Shown one piece after another: positions 1 through 7,135 of a stretch of 41,872 nucleotides of DNA (within the stretch, counting starts at the first letter, position 1; each line of letters begins with the position of its first letter). Source of the DNA: an uncultured Bacteroidales bacterium. Its GTDB lineage: Bacteria > Bacteroidota > Bacteroidia > Bacteroidales > Paludibacteraceae. The stretch spans positions 1 to 41,872 of the forward strand of contig CADCCH010000014.1 of NCBI GenBank assembly GCA_902799875.1, in the 5' to 3' direction. The position numbers and the translations under genes are program-made. The notes below the pieces were generated by a model. That model was given only the letters and a program-made list of their open reading frames with translations, ran no database searches and was not told the DNA's origin.

Positions 1-1
1 T

Positions 2-445
2 CCGATCTCGCAGGATGTGCCTGCTTTTGCGTTCTATCCGCAGGCTTCCTACGAGGGTAAGGGCTCGTATAAGACACCGCTCGTCTATGTATCCCCGTCG
101 GTTGAAGCGGGTGCGGTGTTCGAACTGGCAGAGAAGATCAGCTGCCGTCTCGGTGGTTTTGTGGAGTATAATCTTCCTGTGGGAGGCAAATGTCCGCACG
201 AGGAGATCGTCCGTTATGGGGCGGTGGATATGAATCCCCAGACACGTTCGTTGGATAACCTCAAATCGGGTCTCGCGTTCGGTACGGTACTGAACGGTAT
301 GATGAACGTGTCCGCTACCGAGCATGCGGGACAGAACCTCTTCAATGGCTGGAACCAGTATCTCCGTATCGGTGTGCGGGCTACATTCAGCTTCAATGTA
401 ACCAAATATAAGCCCGTATGTAAATGTCTGGGCTTGTACTACTAA
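2..445 (+). CDS. Outer-membrane beta-barrel protein, 3' end only
   Basis: The frame is open from the window edge and ends at TAA 443-445, so only the last 147 codons are seen and the true start lies outside. The residues alternate polar and hydrophobic in short stretches rich in Gly, Tyr and Phe (for example LAFGTVLNGMMNVSATE and YLRIGVRATFSFNVTKY), as in transmembrane beta strands of a Bacteroidota outer-membrane barrel. A cysteine pair sits near the end (KPVCKC). The next gene, an OmpA-family protein, starts 10 nt downstream on the same strand, so the two are probably co-transcribed. The specific function cannot be told. That it is a barrel is inference from composition and neighbour. Confidence 0.6.
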   Translation, partial: PISQDVPAFAFYPQASYEGKGSYKTPLVYVSPSVEAGAVFELAEKISCRLGGFVEYNLPVGGKCPHEEIVRYGAVDMNPQTRSLDNLKSGLAFGTVLNGMMNVSATEHAGQNLFNGWNQYLRIGVRATFSFNVTKYKPVCKCLGLYY

Positions 446-455
446 ATATCTGTTT

Positions 456-2372
456 ATGTGTATGAAAAGGAAACTATTGCTTATACTGTCTTTGATCATC
501 ACTGCGCTGTTGGTTATGCCGATGGACGCGGATGCACAGGCGCGCTCCCGCTCGAACGCGAAGAAGAAAGATAACAATAAGTGGGCCAAGAATAAATTGG
601 ACCTCCATCAGATCCATAACTTCGCTATGTGGGGCGGTGGCGGTTACAGCGGTTTGGTCAATAGTTATAACTACCAGAACACCAGTGATTTCGTCGGAGG
701 CGGCGGTGGACTGATCGGATTAGGGTATGAGTGGCATTATAAGAAGTTCATGCTCTCCGTAGGACCGGAATTCCGGATTTTCTCCTCGCAGGATAAGATT
801 CATTTCTCCGACACGGAGCACCCGTTCTCCATCGTAGGAACGGACCCGAAATCGCCCTATGTACTGCCTTTGCAAACGAAGTACTACCAGTTCTCGAATC
901 TGAAGGAAACGCAGTTGGTAGGCCAGTTGATGGTGCCTGTTATGGCCGGTGCACAATGGGAAGAACTCGCTTTCCCCGTCTATTTCATGGCGGGTGCCAA
1001 GTTCGGCTATACGATCATGCATTCGTATTCGCAGAAGGGCGATTTGACTTCGTATATCAATGATCCTGCCGCGTATGATCCCAAGTGGGCGGAAGTGCGC
1101 GATCTGCGGACCAACAAGTACAAATCCTCCGGATCGAACCACATGGGCTTGGATGTAGCTCTTTCGGCGGAGATAGGCTTTAAGATCAATCCGTACCTCA
1201 GTGCCGATTGGAACGATCAGAACGAGAAGCGTAAGCATCCCTGGCACATGCGTGCCGCGCTGTTCGTCGATTACGGTCTGCCGGTCAATAAGTTAGGCAC
1301 GGATGCGGAAATGGTCACCGTCAGCGAGGCGAATGCAACCACGATCTCTTTGCATCAGTCCAAGTACGCTACTTCGGCGGTTAACAGCCTGCTGGTGGGT
1401 GCTAAGTTCACCGCGGTGCTGCAACTCTCAAGACCGAAGCAGAAGAAGCCGCAGAACCCGTATATGGTGCTCCAACTCGTCAATGGTCGAACGGGTGAGA
1501 AGATGGTCGGCAACGATGCCAAAGCGAACATAGAGGTGAAGAATATCGCTACCGGACGAGTAGTGAAACGTTCGGCTACCAATGCCAAGGGTATGTTCAT
1601 CCAGCGCTTCAAACCGGATGCGTATCAGGTGGCTGTGTCTAAAGACGGATTCTTGCCCTTTACGCCGATGCGTACTGAGCTGATTGAGGAGCATAATAAC
1701 AACCTCAAGGCGCGTCTGGATACGACGATGGTGGTGCTTTATCCGATCCCTGTTTTCCAGTGCAAAGTGCGTAATGTGAAGACCGGCGATTTGATCGATG
1801 CCCATGTGGCAGTCTTTGATACGACGACCAACCATCAGATTGTGGATTTTGCCGTTACGCATAATGGCGGAACCGCTCGCTTACCGATCGGTGAGACGTA
1901 CTATAAGGCGATGGTGCAGGCTAAAGATTTCCAGACCCAATTGTTCGATATCGGTCGTCAGGGAATGGACGATATAACGATGGAATTTGCCCTCGAGCCG
2001 ATTGAAAAAGGCCGTACGTATGTCATCAAGAACCTCTTCTTCGCTACTGACAAGACGGAGATCTTACCGCAGTCTGAACCGGCTATGCAAGAGCTGTTTG
2101 AGTTCCTCGAGCAGAACCCGTCTGTGCGCATCCGTATCGTAGGTCACACCGACAGGGAGGGCTCCGATCAACATAACCAGATCCTGTCTGAGGGTCGTGC
2201 GAACAGCGTCAAACGGACGATGGTTGAGCGCGGAATTAACCCGGATCGTATTGAGACGGAAGGTCGTGGTGAATCGCAACCGGTGGATACCAACGAGACC
2301 GAAGCCGGACGTCAGAACAACCGTCGTGTAGAGTTCACGATCTTGGGTGATGAGACCGAGGAGGCGAAATAA
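456..2372 (+). CDS. OmpA-family outer-membrane protein with N-terminal barrel
   Basis: 638 residues. A signal peptide covers about residues 1-28 and ends in ADAQA. A second ATG at 462 (MKRKLLL) is an equally good start. Residues about 45-320 are Gly/Tyr-rich and alternate like a beta barrel. Residues about 330-420 and 430-510 look like two carboxypeptidase-regulatory-like beta-sandwich domains (VVKRSATNAKGMFIQRF; VRNVKTGDLIDAHVAVFD). The C-terminal 115 residues are a clear OmpA peptidoglycan-binding domain with FFATDKTEILPQS, the IVGHTDREGS core, the SEGRANSVKRTMVERGI helix and GRQNNRRVEF. It probably tethers the outer membrane to the cell wall. It follows the barrel gene by 10 nt and a terminator follows its stop. 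The family call is firm; the specific role is unknown. Confidence 0.9.
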   Translation: MCMKRKLLLILSLIITALLVMPMDADAQARSRSNAKKKDNNKWAKNKLDLHQIHNFAMWGGGGYSGLVNSYNYQNTSDFVGGGGGLIGLGYEWHYKKFMLSVGPEFRIFSSQDKIHFSDTEHPFSIVGTDPKSPYVLPLQTKYYQFSNLKETQLVGQLMVPVMAGAQWEELAFPVYFMAGAKFGYTIMHSYSQKGDLTSYINDPAAYDPKWAEVRDLRTNKYKSSGSNHMGLDVALSAEIGFKINPYLSADWNDQNEKRKHPWHMRAALFVDYGLPVNKLGTDAEMVTVSEANATTISLHQSKYATSAVNSLLVGAKFTAVLQLSRPKQKKPQNPYMVLQLVNGRTGEKMVGNDAKANIEVKNIATGRVVKRSATNAKGMFIQRFKPDAYQVAVSKDGFLPFTPMRTELIEEHNNNLKARLDTTMVVLYPIPVFQCKVRNVKTGDLIDAHVAVFDTTTNHQIVDFAVTHNGGTARLPIGETYYKAMVQAKDFQTQLFDIGRQGMDDITMEFALEPIEKGRTYVIKNLFFATDKTEILPQSEPAMQELFEFLEQNPSVRIRIVGHTDREGSDQHNQILSEGRANSVKRTMVERGINPDRIETEGRGESQPVDTNETEAGRQNNRRVEFTILGDETEEAK

Positions 2373-2399
2373 TTAATCGTCCAAAACAAGGCATTTTAA

Positions 2400-2429
2400 G
2401 CGCAAAATGAAAATTTTTGCGCTTTTTTT
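2400..2429 (+). terminator. Rho-independent terminator after the OmpA-family gene
   Basis: An 8-bp perfect stem (gcgcaaaa at 2400-2407, ttttgcgc at 2415-2422) with a 7-nt loop is followed by seven T residues. It lies 28 nt after the stop codon of the OmpA-like gene. Confidence 0.85.
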
Positions 2430-2438
2430 GTGTAAAAA

Positions 2439-2470
2439 TTTGCTTGTACGAAGAAATTTTAGTAACTTTG
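2439..2470 (+). promoter_or_regulatory. Bacteroidota-type promoter facing a non-coding region
   Basis: TTTG at 2439-2442, 20 nt spacer, TAACTTTG at 2463-2470. This matches the Bacteroidota consensus exactly. Transcription would start near 2477 and run into a region with no substantial reading frame, passing a copy of the repeated leader at 2533. It is either the promoter of a decayed gene, of a non-coding RNA, or of the four-helix-bundle gene at 2991. Confidence 0.7.
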
Positions 2471-2532
2471 CGCTCAAATTTTTGTGCGCACATGTACGTC
2501 GCACGTACGTACGTGAGCCGCCGCACACGCAA

Positions 2533-2550
2533 GATATAAAAATATTATGA
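2533..2550 (+). repeat. Copy 1 of the 18-nt leader repeat ending in ATG
   Basis: gatataaaaatattatga. The ATG at 2547-2549 opens only a five-codon frame (MKKS, stop at 2561). The same sequence occurs at 4284, 7119 (without the first g) and 15192, each time ending in an ATG. It replaces a Shine-Dalgarno sequence with an AT-rich leader, as Bacteroidota often do, but the exact identity between copies is unusual. Confidence 0.75.
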
Positions 2551-2796
2551 AAAAAAGCTGACATTCTAATTACCTGCATGGTTTGTCCTTTGTTTGGTTC
2601 ATCGGACTTCATCCATGCATTTCATGTTACTTTTTTTCCACAAGTCCCGCCGGGCTTTGTACGTGGCAACAAGGACCAAACGAGGTCTAAGCGTTAGTTA
2701 TTCGTTCGTTATTGGTTGGTTATTAGTTAGTTCTTACCCTAACAACCTCCTAACGACAACATGAGATGATCTAAAAAAGAATGAAAAAAATGCACT

Positions 2797-2879
2797 GGCG
2801 AAAGTGGCGATATTGGCGATATCGCCAAAAACGTCAATATCGCCATGCAAAAAAATGACATGGCAAACTTGGCAAACTT
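2797..2879 (+). repeat. 9-nt tandem units with inverted copies
   Basis: Three units at 2797-2823 (ggcgaaagt, ggcgatatt, ggcgatatc) are followed by inverted copies of the same word (about 2820-2844, gatatcgcc and aatatcgcc). A second array follows: ggcaaactt at 2862-2870 and again at 2871-2879, with degenerate and inverted relatives up to about 2925. The inverted copies would fold into hairpins if transcribed. Confidence 0.65.
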
Positions 2880-2942
2880 GACCAAGTTAACGAGGAAGTT
2901 TGTCAAGATTGTCAACTTTGCCAAGCAAATTTTTGATAAAGC

Positions 2943-2977
2943 CTAGGAAGTCCTAGTTAGACCTAGGTAGTCCTAGG
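2943..2977 (+). repeat. CTAG array, 10-nt period, upstream of four-helix gene
   Basis: CTAG starts at 2943, 2953, 2963 and 2973, an exact 10-nt period with degenerate spacers. It ends 13 nt before the ATG of the four-helix-bundle gene. The 15-mer cctagttagacctag at 2952-2966 is repeated exactly at 3579-3593, just after that gene. Confidence 0.85.
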
Positions 2978-2990
2978 AGAAAAAAGAACA

Positions 2991-3563
2991 ATGAGCAATA
3001 GAGATACACATTATTTCGTGCAGAGTGTGCCGAACTACAAAGACCTGCTGTTTTTTCGCAAGTCAGTAGCGCTGTATGATGTGACTTTTGCTTTTTGTGA
3101 GCGCTACCTGACGAAAGGCGATCGGACGATTGATCAGATGGTACAAGCTGCCCGAAGCGGCAAGCAGAATATCATTGAGGGCTCGGAAGCCGCACCGACA
3201 TCGAGTGAGACGGAGATCAAATTGCTCAATGTAGCGCGTGCGAGTTTGAAGGAGTTGCAAGCCGATTATGAAGACTACTTGCGCGCAAGAAAGATGGTGC
3301 TTTGGGATGAGAAGCATGCGCGATATGAGGGACTGAAGCGATTCTGCGGGCAGACGAATGACAGCGAGGCGTATATGGCTCAGATCGAGAAGATGAACGA
3401 TGAGGAAATCGCGAACATGGCGATCACAATGTGTCACCAGGTAGATGTAATGATGACAAAGTACATTGGAGTCAAGGAGCGGGAGTTTGTAGAGAACGGC
3501 GGTATCCGCGAGGCCATGACACGTGCCCGCCTCCAATACCGCAACGACCACCCGGAGAAATAG
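2991..3563 (+). CDS. Four-helix-bundle protein (23S rRNA IVP-like, with C-terminal suffix)
   Basis: 190 residues, no signal peptide, mostly helical. Residues about 8-125 match the S23/IVP four-helix-bundle family: LLFFRKSVALYDVTFAFCERYL, the hallmark QMVQAARSGKQNIIEGS, then EIKLLNVARASLKELQADYEDYL. Plain family members are about 120 residues; this longer form with a helical tail fits the four-helix-bundle 'suffix' subfamily of Bacteroidota. Relatives are encoded in rRNA intervening sequences and include the Avd protein of diversity-generating retroelements, which binds nucleic acid. The function of free-standing copies is unknown. No reverse transcriptase is nearby. CTAG arrays of 10-nt period flank the gene, and its TAG stop lies within the right-hand array. 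Confidence 0.85.
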   Translation: MSNRDTHYFVQSVPNYKDLLFFRKSVALYDVTFAFCERYLTKGDRTIDQMVQAARSGKQNIIEGSEAAPTSSETEIKLLNVARASLKELQADYEDYLRARKMVLWDEKHARYEGLKRFCGQTNDSEAYMAQIEKMNDEEIANMAITMCHQVDVMMTKYIGVKEREFVENGGIREAMTRARLQYRNDHPEK

Positions 3564-3593
3564 TTAGACCTAGTTCTCCCTAGTTAGACCTAG
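3560..3593 (+). repeat. CTAG array, 10-nt period, downstream of four-helix gene
   Basis: Units begin at 3560 (ATAG, including the gene's stop codon), 3570, 3580 and 3590, again an exact 10-nt period. cctagttagacctag at 3579-3593 is a 15-bp direct repeat of 2952-2966. The gene is thus bracketed by matching arrays about 610 nt apart. Confidence 0.85.
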
Positions 3594-3676
3594 AAAAAGA
3601 AAGTGCAAAAAGTGTAGAAAGTGCAAAGCAAAAATAAGATAAAAAAGATATAAATTAACGTAAAAACGAAAATTTA

Positions 3677-3708
3677 TTTGCACAATTACAAATTAATTTG
3701 TAACTTTG
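3677..3708 (+). promoter_or_regulatory. Bacteroidota-type promoter of the toxin-antitoxin pair
   Basis: TTTG at 3677-3680, 20 nt spacer, TAACTTTG at 3701-3708. The predicted transcription start near 3715 leaves a leader of about 20 nt before the antitoxin ATG at 3734. Confidence 0.8.
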
Positions 3709-3733
3709 CAGGCGAAATAAAAATTAAAGCTAT

Positions 3734-3907
3734 ATGCAAACAGCAGAACAAGCACAAATGACAATGCCTCCGTTTGGAGTAAGAAGAGGAAATGCTATGC
3801 CTCGTCTGTCGAAAGAGGAGATCTCGGCGCGCTTTATTAGTGCCGAGGCATCGCGCCAAAGTGTTTTGGACATGGTAAAGCGGTTTTACGATAACAAACA
3901 GGCGTAA
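3734..3907 (+). CDS. Small antitoxin-like protein upstream of RelE/ParE-like toxin
   Basis: 57 residues, beginning MQTAEQAQMTMPPFGV and ending KRFYDNKQA. It is basic in the middle (VRRGNAMPRLSKEEI), with predicted helices at about 26-38 and 41-54. The ATG at 3734 lies just downstream of a consensus promoter. The stop TAA overlaps the next gene's ATG by one base (TAATG), a typical translational coupling for type II toxin-antitoxin operons, in which the small first protein neutralises the toxin and often represses the promoter. No standard DNA-binding fold can be named from sequence. The assignment rests on size, order, coupling and the neighbour. Confidence 0.65.
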   Translation: MQTAEQAQMTMPPFGVRRGNAMPRLSKEEISARFISAEASRQSVLDMVKRFYDNKQA

Positions 3908-4221
3908 TGAGAGTCGTTATTGACAGACAGGTTGACCAATCTATCCATGATTTCTATTGGGCATCGATGTGGTTGCACCCAACGTTGGACTACGAGACAG
4001 TGTCTGCGAAGGTGAATCGGCTATATGATGCAATAGAGAGCCTACAACGAATGCACTCTATTTATCCCGAAGCAAGATTAAAACAAAGTTGGATAGAGTT
4101 GGGATACCGTGAAATGATAGTAGAAGATTTTCACATCGCCTATCGCTTAGAAACGGATTTAGACGGAGAACAATATGTGGCGGTATATGACGCTGTTCAC
4201 AGTTTGTTGTACCACAACTAA
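3907..4221 (+). CDS. RelE/ParE-superfamily toxin-like protein
   Basis: 104 residues. The layout fits the RelE/ParE fold: an N-terminal strand (MRVVIDRQV), two helices (DQSIHDFYWASM; YETVSAKVNRLYDAIESLQRM), then antiparallel strands (WIELGYREMIVEDFHIAYRLE, EQYVAVYDAVHSLL). The RLETDLDGEQYVAVYDAVH segment resembles the closing strands of ParE-type toxins. RelE members cut mRNA on the ribosome and ParE members poison gyrase; which applies here cannot be told. It starts within the antitoxin stop codon. The family call is by pattern and neighbour, not by a diagnostic catalytic residue. Confidence 0.7.
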   Translation: MRVVIDRQVDQSIHDFYWASMWLHPTLDYETVSAKVNRLYDAIESLQRMHSIYPEARLKQSWIELGYREMIVEDFHIAYRLETDLDGEQYVAVYDAVHSLLYHN

Positions 4222-4283
4222 ATCATCAGTGCATAACGGATGCACAACAAAGAACTACCGTTGGAGACAACGATAGCCACACA

Positions 4284-4301
4284 GATATAAAAATATTATG
4301 A
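4284..4301 (+). repeat. Copy 2 of the 18-nt leader repeat ending in ATG
   Basis: gatataaaaatattatga, identical over 18 nt to the copies at 2533 and 15192. Its ATG (4298-4300) opens a 29-codon frame described separately. It lies 62 nt after the toxin stop codon. Confidence 0.75.
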
Positions 4302-4387
4302 AAAGTGAGTTCTCTTTTTGTCGTGCCAGTCACGATTGTTTTTCGGTAGCAATATCGATGAACCGCTATATCTGTAGCTCGGAGTAA
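4298..4387 (+). pseudogene. 29-codon frame behind leader copy 2, possible gene remnant
   Basis: ATG 4298, TAA 4385-4387, beginning MKSEFSFCRASH. It has no signal peptide and no recognisable family. It is listed because it starts at the same leader that precedes two real genes further on. It may be a decayed gene, a leader peptide or chance. Confidence 0.25.
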
Positions 4388-4870
4388 GTACTTCGGGGTT
4401 CTTTTACGCGCGCCCGTATAGGTGGGTGTGAATAGACAAATCAAAAAAAAGGACCAAGCTACAATACAAGTACAATACAAGGTGAAATGGACAAAAAGGA
4501 CAAAAAGATAAAAATGAAATGAAACTTTGAAACTTTGAAACTTTTGTGAGACTTTGTAAGGAGTTGTAAATTAGTGAATTAGATGCGAAAGTCTCAAAGT
4601 CTCACGCAAAAAATTTTGAAAGCGACAAAGCGACAAAGCGACACAGCGACACGGAAATTTTTAAATGGCGAAAGATCAGAGGACGATGTTAGGATGAGAT
4701 TAGGAAGATATAAGGACTAAAGTCTAGGATTCATAGTTGATGAGTAGCTAATGACTCGCTGATGAGTACGGTTCGATTCTGTCTCGATAGTGTCTCGCCA
4801 GTCTGATTTGGATGAGTGAGATGGAGAAAGAAAGTGTCAAAATGGACAGAGTAAAAATTAAGATAAAGAA
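4388..4870 (+). other. Intergenic region with several short tandem arrays
   Basis: No credible protein gene is seen. Direct repeats found: an 11-nt unit twice (tacaatacaag, about 4460-4482), ggacaaaaa twice at 4489-4506, gaaacttt three times at 4521-4544, aaagtctc twice at 4588-4603, and an 8-nt unit agcgacaa/agcgacac four times at 4621-4652. The rest (4660-4870) is GATGAG- and GACTCGC-rich with no clear structure. No consensus Bacteroidota promoter was found for the downstream cassette at 4871. Confidence 0.6.
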
Positions 4871-5617
4871 ATGAAGCGTAATATGCTCAAATACGTATTA
4901 GTGATTGTGCTTGCGATGATAGCAAGTACGAGTTTGCTGTGGGCAGATTATGGTTATATGAATATTGATAGTATTACAACTAGCCAAAGAGAGCTTGTTA
5001 ACGCGATATCAACTCAAGTATCAGGGGATACAATTAAAACCAACTCAATTATAGATGGGAGTTTAAATTTATGTACATGCGATAGTGTAAATGTGGTATT
5101 ATCAGGTACTCCTTCTGTGAAAATAGAGGATGCGAAAATGACAGACTGGGGAGTGTGGACGAGCCTTTTAGCAATTATAGTAAACGCAATTGTTGTGTAT
5201 TTTACATTTATAAATGAGAAAAAACTCCAAAAACATGAAACGGGCGAGATTAGAACAAGAAAAATTCAAGAGATAGCAATCACTCAGCAAGTAGCAATGT
5301 ATGAAAAAATGGTGGAATTATCCAAGATGTCAAGGGAGATAGGCGACAAATCTGATTCAAGTTCTGCCAAAGGTCTATTGATATTATCTCAAAACTCATC
5401 TTTTAAACAACGTGTCGCACAAGCGCAAGATTTTCTTGCTAGCAACGAGTTATACATTCGTGGTGAATTGAAAAAGAAAGCGACTGAAGTGTTAGAGATC
5501 TTTGGATCAGAAGATTTTAAATATGATATAATAACAAAAATGAAATTAGAAGACCTTTTAAAACAATATAGTGATATTTATAATGATTTGCCAATAGGTA
5601 CAAATGATCAAAGTTAA
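4871..5617 (+). CDS. Membrane protein with cytoplasmic helical domain, unknown family
   Basis: 248 residues. Residues 1-26 look like a signal peptide or first membrane segment (LKYVLVIVLAMIASTSLLWAD). About 27-90 would be outside the inner membrane, with a CTC motif. A clear transmembrane helix follows at about 93-115 (WTSLLAIIVNAIVVYFTFI), then a charged helical cytoplasmic part, probably coiled coil. I recognise no family. Its 3' end overlaps the next gene by 14 nt, so the two are translationally linked. The base composition is clearly more AT-rich than the flanking core genes, which suggests transfer. A membrane sensor or effector role in a three-gene cassette is inference. Confidence 0.8.
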   Translation: MKRNMLKYVLVIVLAMIASTSLLWADYGYMNIDSITTSQRELVNAISTQVSGDTIKTNSIIDGSLNLCTCDSVNVVLSGTPSVKIEDAKMTDWGVWTSLLAIIVNAIVVYFTFINEKKLQKHETGEIRTRKIQEIAITQQVAMYEKMVELSKMSREIGDKSDSSSAKGLLILSQNSSFKQRVAQAQDFLASNELYIRGELKKKATEVLEIFGSEDFKYDIITKMKLEDLLKQYSDIYNDLPIGTNDQS

Positions 5618-5906
5618 AGACATAGAAGTAATCAGCGCATTTAAGGCATCTAACCAAACAGGTGTTTTGACTCCCATGCAAGCACGGACAATATCTTCTC
5701 AGGCACACAAATTGGCGAATGAGGGGAAAGCGGTTGCTATATCCATGAGAGGAATTTCGTCTATGTCAATAGATGCTTCGACTGCTTTGTGTTCTGGTCT
5801 TGTAGAAAACCACGATATTGCATCTAAGGTGCTTATTGTTGGAAGCACCCCTTACATAGACCAGATTGTTGGTATGGGTTTACGAAAAGCATACATAAAG
5901 AAATAG
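5604..5906 (+). CDS. STAS-like (DUF4325-type) small protein
   Basis: 100 residues, starting inside the end of the upstream membrane-protein gene (14-nt overlap). Pattern: short strand and helix (TPMQARTISSQAHKLANEG), hydrophobic strand followed by Ser-rich turn (AVAISMRGISSMSIDASTALCSGL), then a second strand and helix (KVLIVGSTPYIDQIVGMGLRKAY). This alternation resembles STAS-like proteins, including DUF4325, which bind partner ATPases or kinases and can be switched by phosphorylation of a serine near the start of the second helix. The serines around residues 50-55 are candidates. The family call is by pattern only. Being between a membrane protein and a DUF3800-like protein, it may act as the adaptor of the cassette. 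Confidence 0.6.
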   Translation: MIKVKDIEVISAFKASNQTGVLTPMQARTISSQAHKLANEGKAVAISMRGISSMSIDASTALCSGLVENHDIASKVLIVGSTPYIDQIVGMGLRKAYIKK

Positions 5907-5923
5907 TTATAAATCTAAATAAT

Positions 5924-7105
5924 ATGGGGCGAGATCATGATATGACACCGATATGGGATATATTCAGAAACTCACGAAAAATGACTCGCGAGCAGATGAG
6001 TGTGCCATATTTCATGTATTTTGATGAAACTAATAATTTTAAATGCATTACCGAAAACGGAAATGCAAACATAACCCGAACCCTAAATATTCCTAATATT
6101 CGAGAACATTTTGTCTTAGGTGGCATAGCTACTAAAGATTTTGAAGAGCCCATATCTTTTGAAACATTAAAAAAGATATTACGAGTCTCGCCGAAATCGA
6201 ATGAAATAGAGGTAAAAGCCAAAGATGTTATCAAGCGCGATTTTCTTTCGGCACTTAAATCCAAGCAGTTGTCGGCCCTACTACAGTACATACGAGATCG
6301 GCATTGGTTTATTCATTTTAGTGCGACAAATTTGTTATATTATTGTTTGGCGGATATTGCAGGTAGCATAGTTATTAATTCAATTTATAGGGATGTAGTA
6401 CTGGAAGATATGAGTCTTTTCTTCGGAGTTAACGATGAATTTTATCGGATATTTGTATTTGACTTAGAGGAAAATATCCAAAGACTCATGCAGTTTAATT
6501 ATCCAGATGTTAAGAAAGAGGATTTAAGTGATTTTCGGGCTTTCTTATCAGCATTGATTATTCGATATATTCAGAATGGTGGACAGGCTAATAAATATAC
6601 AGACTTGATAACCTGTGCTTTGATTGACGCTGAAGAGAATAAGCGAGATTTAGTTTTTATAGAAGATGAAAAGAGGGGCATCTTGATAGATGATTTCTTT
6701 CATTTCTATACGACGCGTATATGCACCTTAGCTTATTCTAATTTAACCTTTGATAAGGAAGATGATGTGGAGGCATATTTACAAAATAGGCAAATATCTA
6801 TAAATGGACAACAATTGCATAATTACACATTTGTAAAATCAGATTTAAATACTTATATTCAATTTTCAGATATTATTGTCAGTCTTATTGCTAAATATTT
6901 TAACTTCTTAGATAGAGAATGGCTTGCCGTGCAAAAAGACTTGGATAGTTTGAAATATCTTGATAAGAATAACTTATATATGTTAAATGATATATTGGTG
7001 TATTCAGAAAATGAAAGTAAACTATTTACTGATCCTATTGATAGAGCAGAAGTTGATAATAACTTTAAGCGTGTAATATATACATATAATAGTAAGAAAA
7101 AATAA
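5924..7105 (+). CDS. DUF3800-like protein
   Basis: 393 residues, soluble, no signal peptide. Two marks of DUF3800 are visible: an N-terminal strand ending in acidic residues (YFMYFDETNNF, Asp34-Glu35) followed by a FVLGGIA strand, and a C-terminal QFSDIIVSLIAKYF helix resembling the family's Q-x-x-D motif. Acidic residues also occur at FIEDEKRG. DUF3800 is thought to have an RNase H-like fold and is found on mobile elements and near defence genes, but its biochemistry is not well established. The gene begins 17 nt after the STAS-like gene, in the same AT-rich block. An alternative ATG is at 5939. A nuclease role is inference. Confidence 0.7.
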   Translation: MGRDHDMTPIWDIFRNSRKMTREQMSVPYFMYFDETNNFKCITENGNANITRTLNIPNIREHFVLGGIATKDFEEPISFETLKKILRVSPKSNEIEVKAKDVIKRDFLSALKSKQLSALLQYIRDRHWFIHFSATNLLYYCLADIAGSIVINSIYRDVVLEDMSLFFGVNDEFYRIFVFDLEENIQRLMQFNYPDVKKEDLSDFRAFLSALIIRYIQNGGQANKYTDLITCALIDAEENKRDLVFIEDEKRGILIDDFFHFYTTRICTLAYSNLTFDKEDDVEAYLQNRQISINGQQLHNYTFVKSDLNTYIQFSDIIVSLIAKYFNFLDREWLAVQKDLDSLKYLDKNNLYMLNDILVYSENESKLFTDPIDRAEVDNNFKRVIYTYNSKKK

Positions 7106-7118
7106 CAAAAACTAAAAA

Positions 7119-7135
7119 ATATAAAAATATTATGA
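7119..7135 (+). repeat. Copy 3 of the leader repeat, start of the giant gene
   Basis: atataaaaatattatga; the leading g of the other copies is replaced by a. The ATG at 7132-7134 is the start codon of the 2,674-residue surface protein. Confidence 0.75.

Larger units (their letters stand above)
2471..2942 (+). other. Intergenic region, structured, no credible gene
   Basis: No credible protein gene is seen on either strand. It holds a run of GTAC/ACGT palindromes (about 2493-2514), the repeated leader ending in a five-codon frame MKKS (ATG 2547, stop 2559-2561), the inverted repeat tgcatgg/ccatgca (2575-2581 and 2613-2619), a longer imperfect pair (about 2581-2597 with 2665-2681), GTTAG/CTAAC repeats (about 2690-2755), and 9-nt tandem units from 2797. 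With a consensus promoter at its left edge it could be transcribed as a structured RNA. That is inference only. Confidence 0.4.

Noticed and set aside
2991..3563. Four-helix gene considered as part of a diversity-generating retroelement
   Set aside because: No reverse transcriptase, template repeat or variable repeat is seen within the window.
2797..4652. Tandem arrays considered as a CRISPR array
   Set aside because: Units are 7-11 nt with no spacers of constant length and no cas genes.
4770..4790. Sequence ggttcgattc resembling a tRNA T-loop
   Set aside because: No matching acceptor, D or anticodon arms can be drawn around it.
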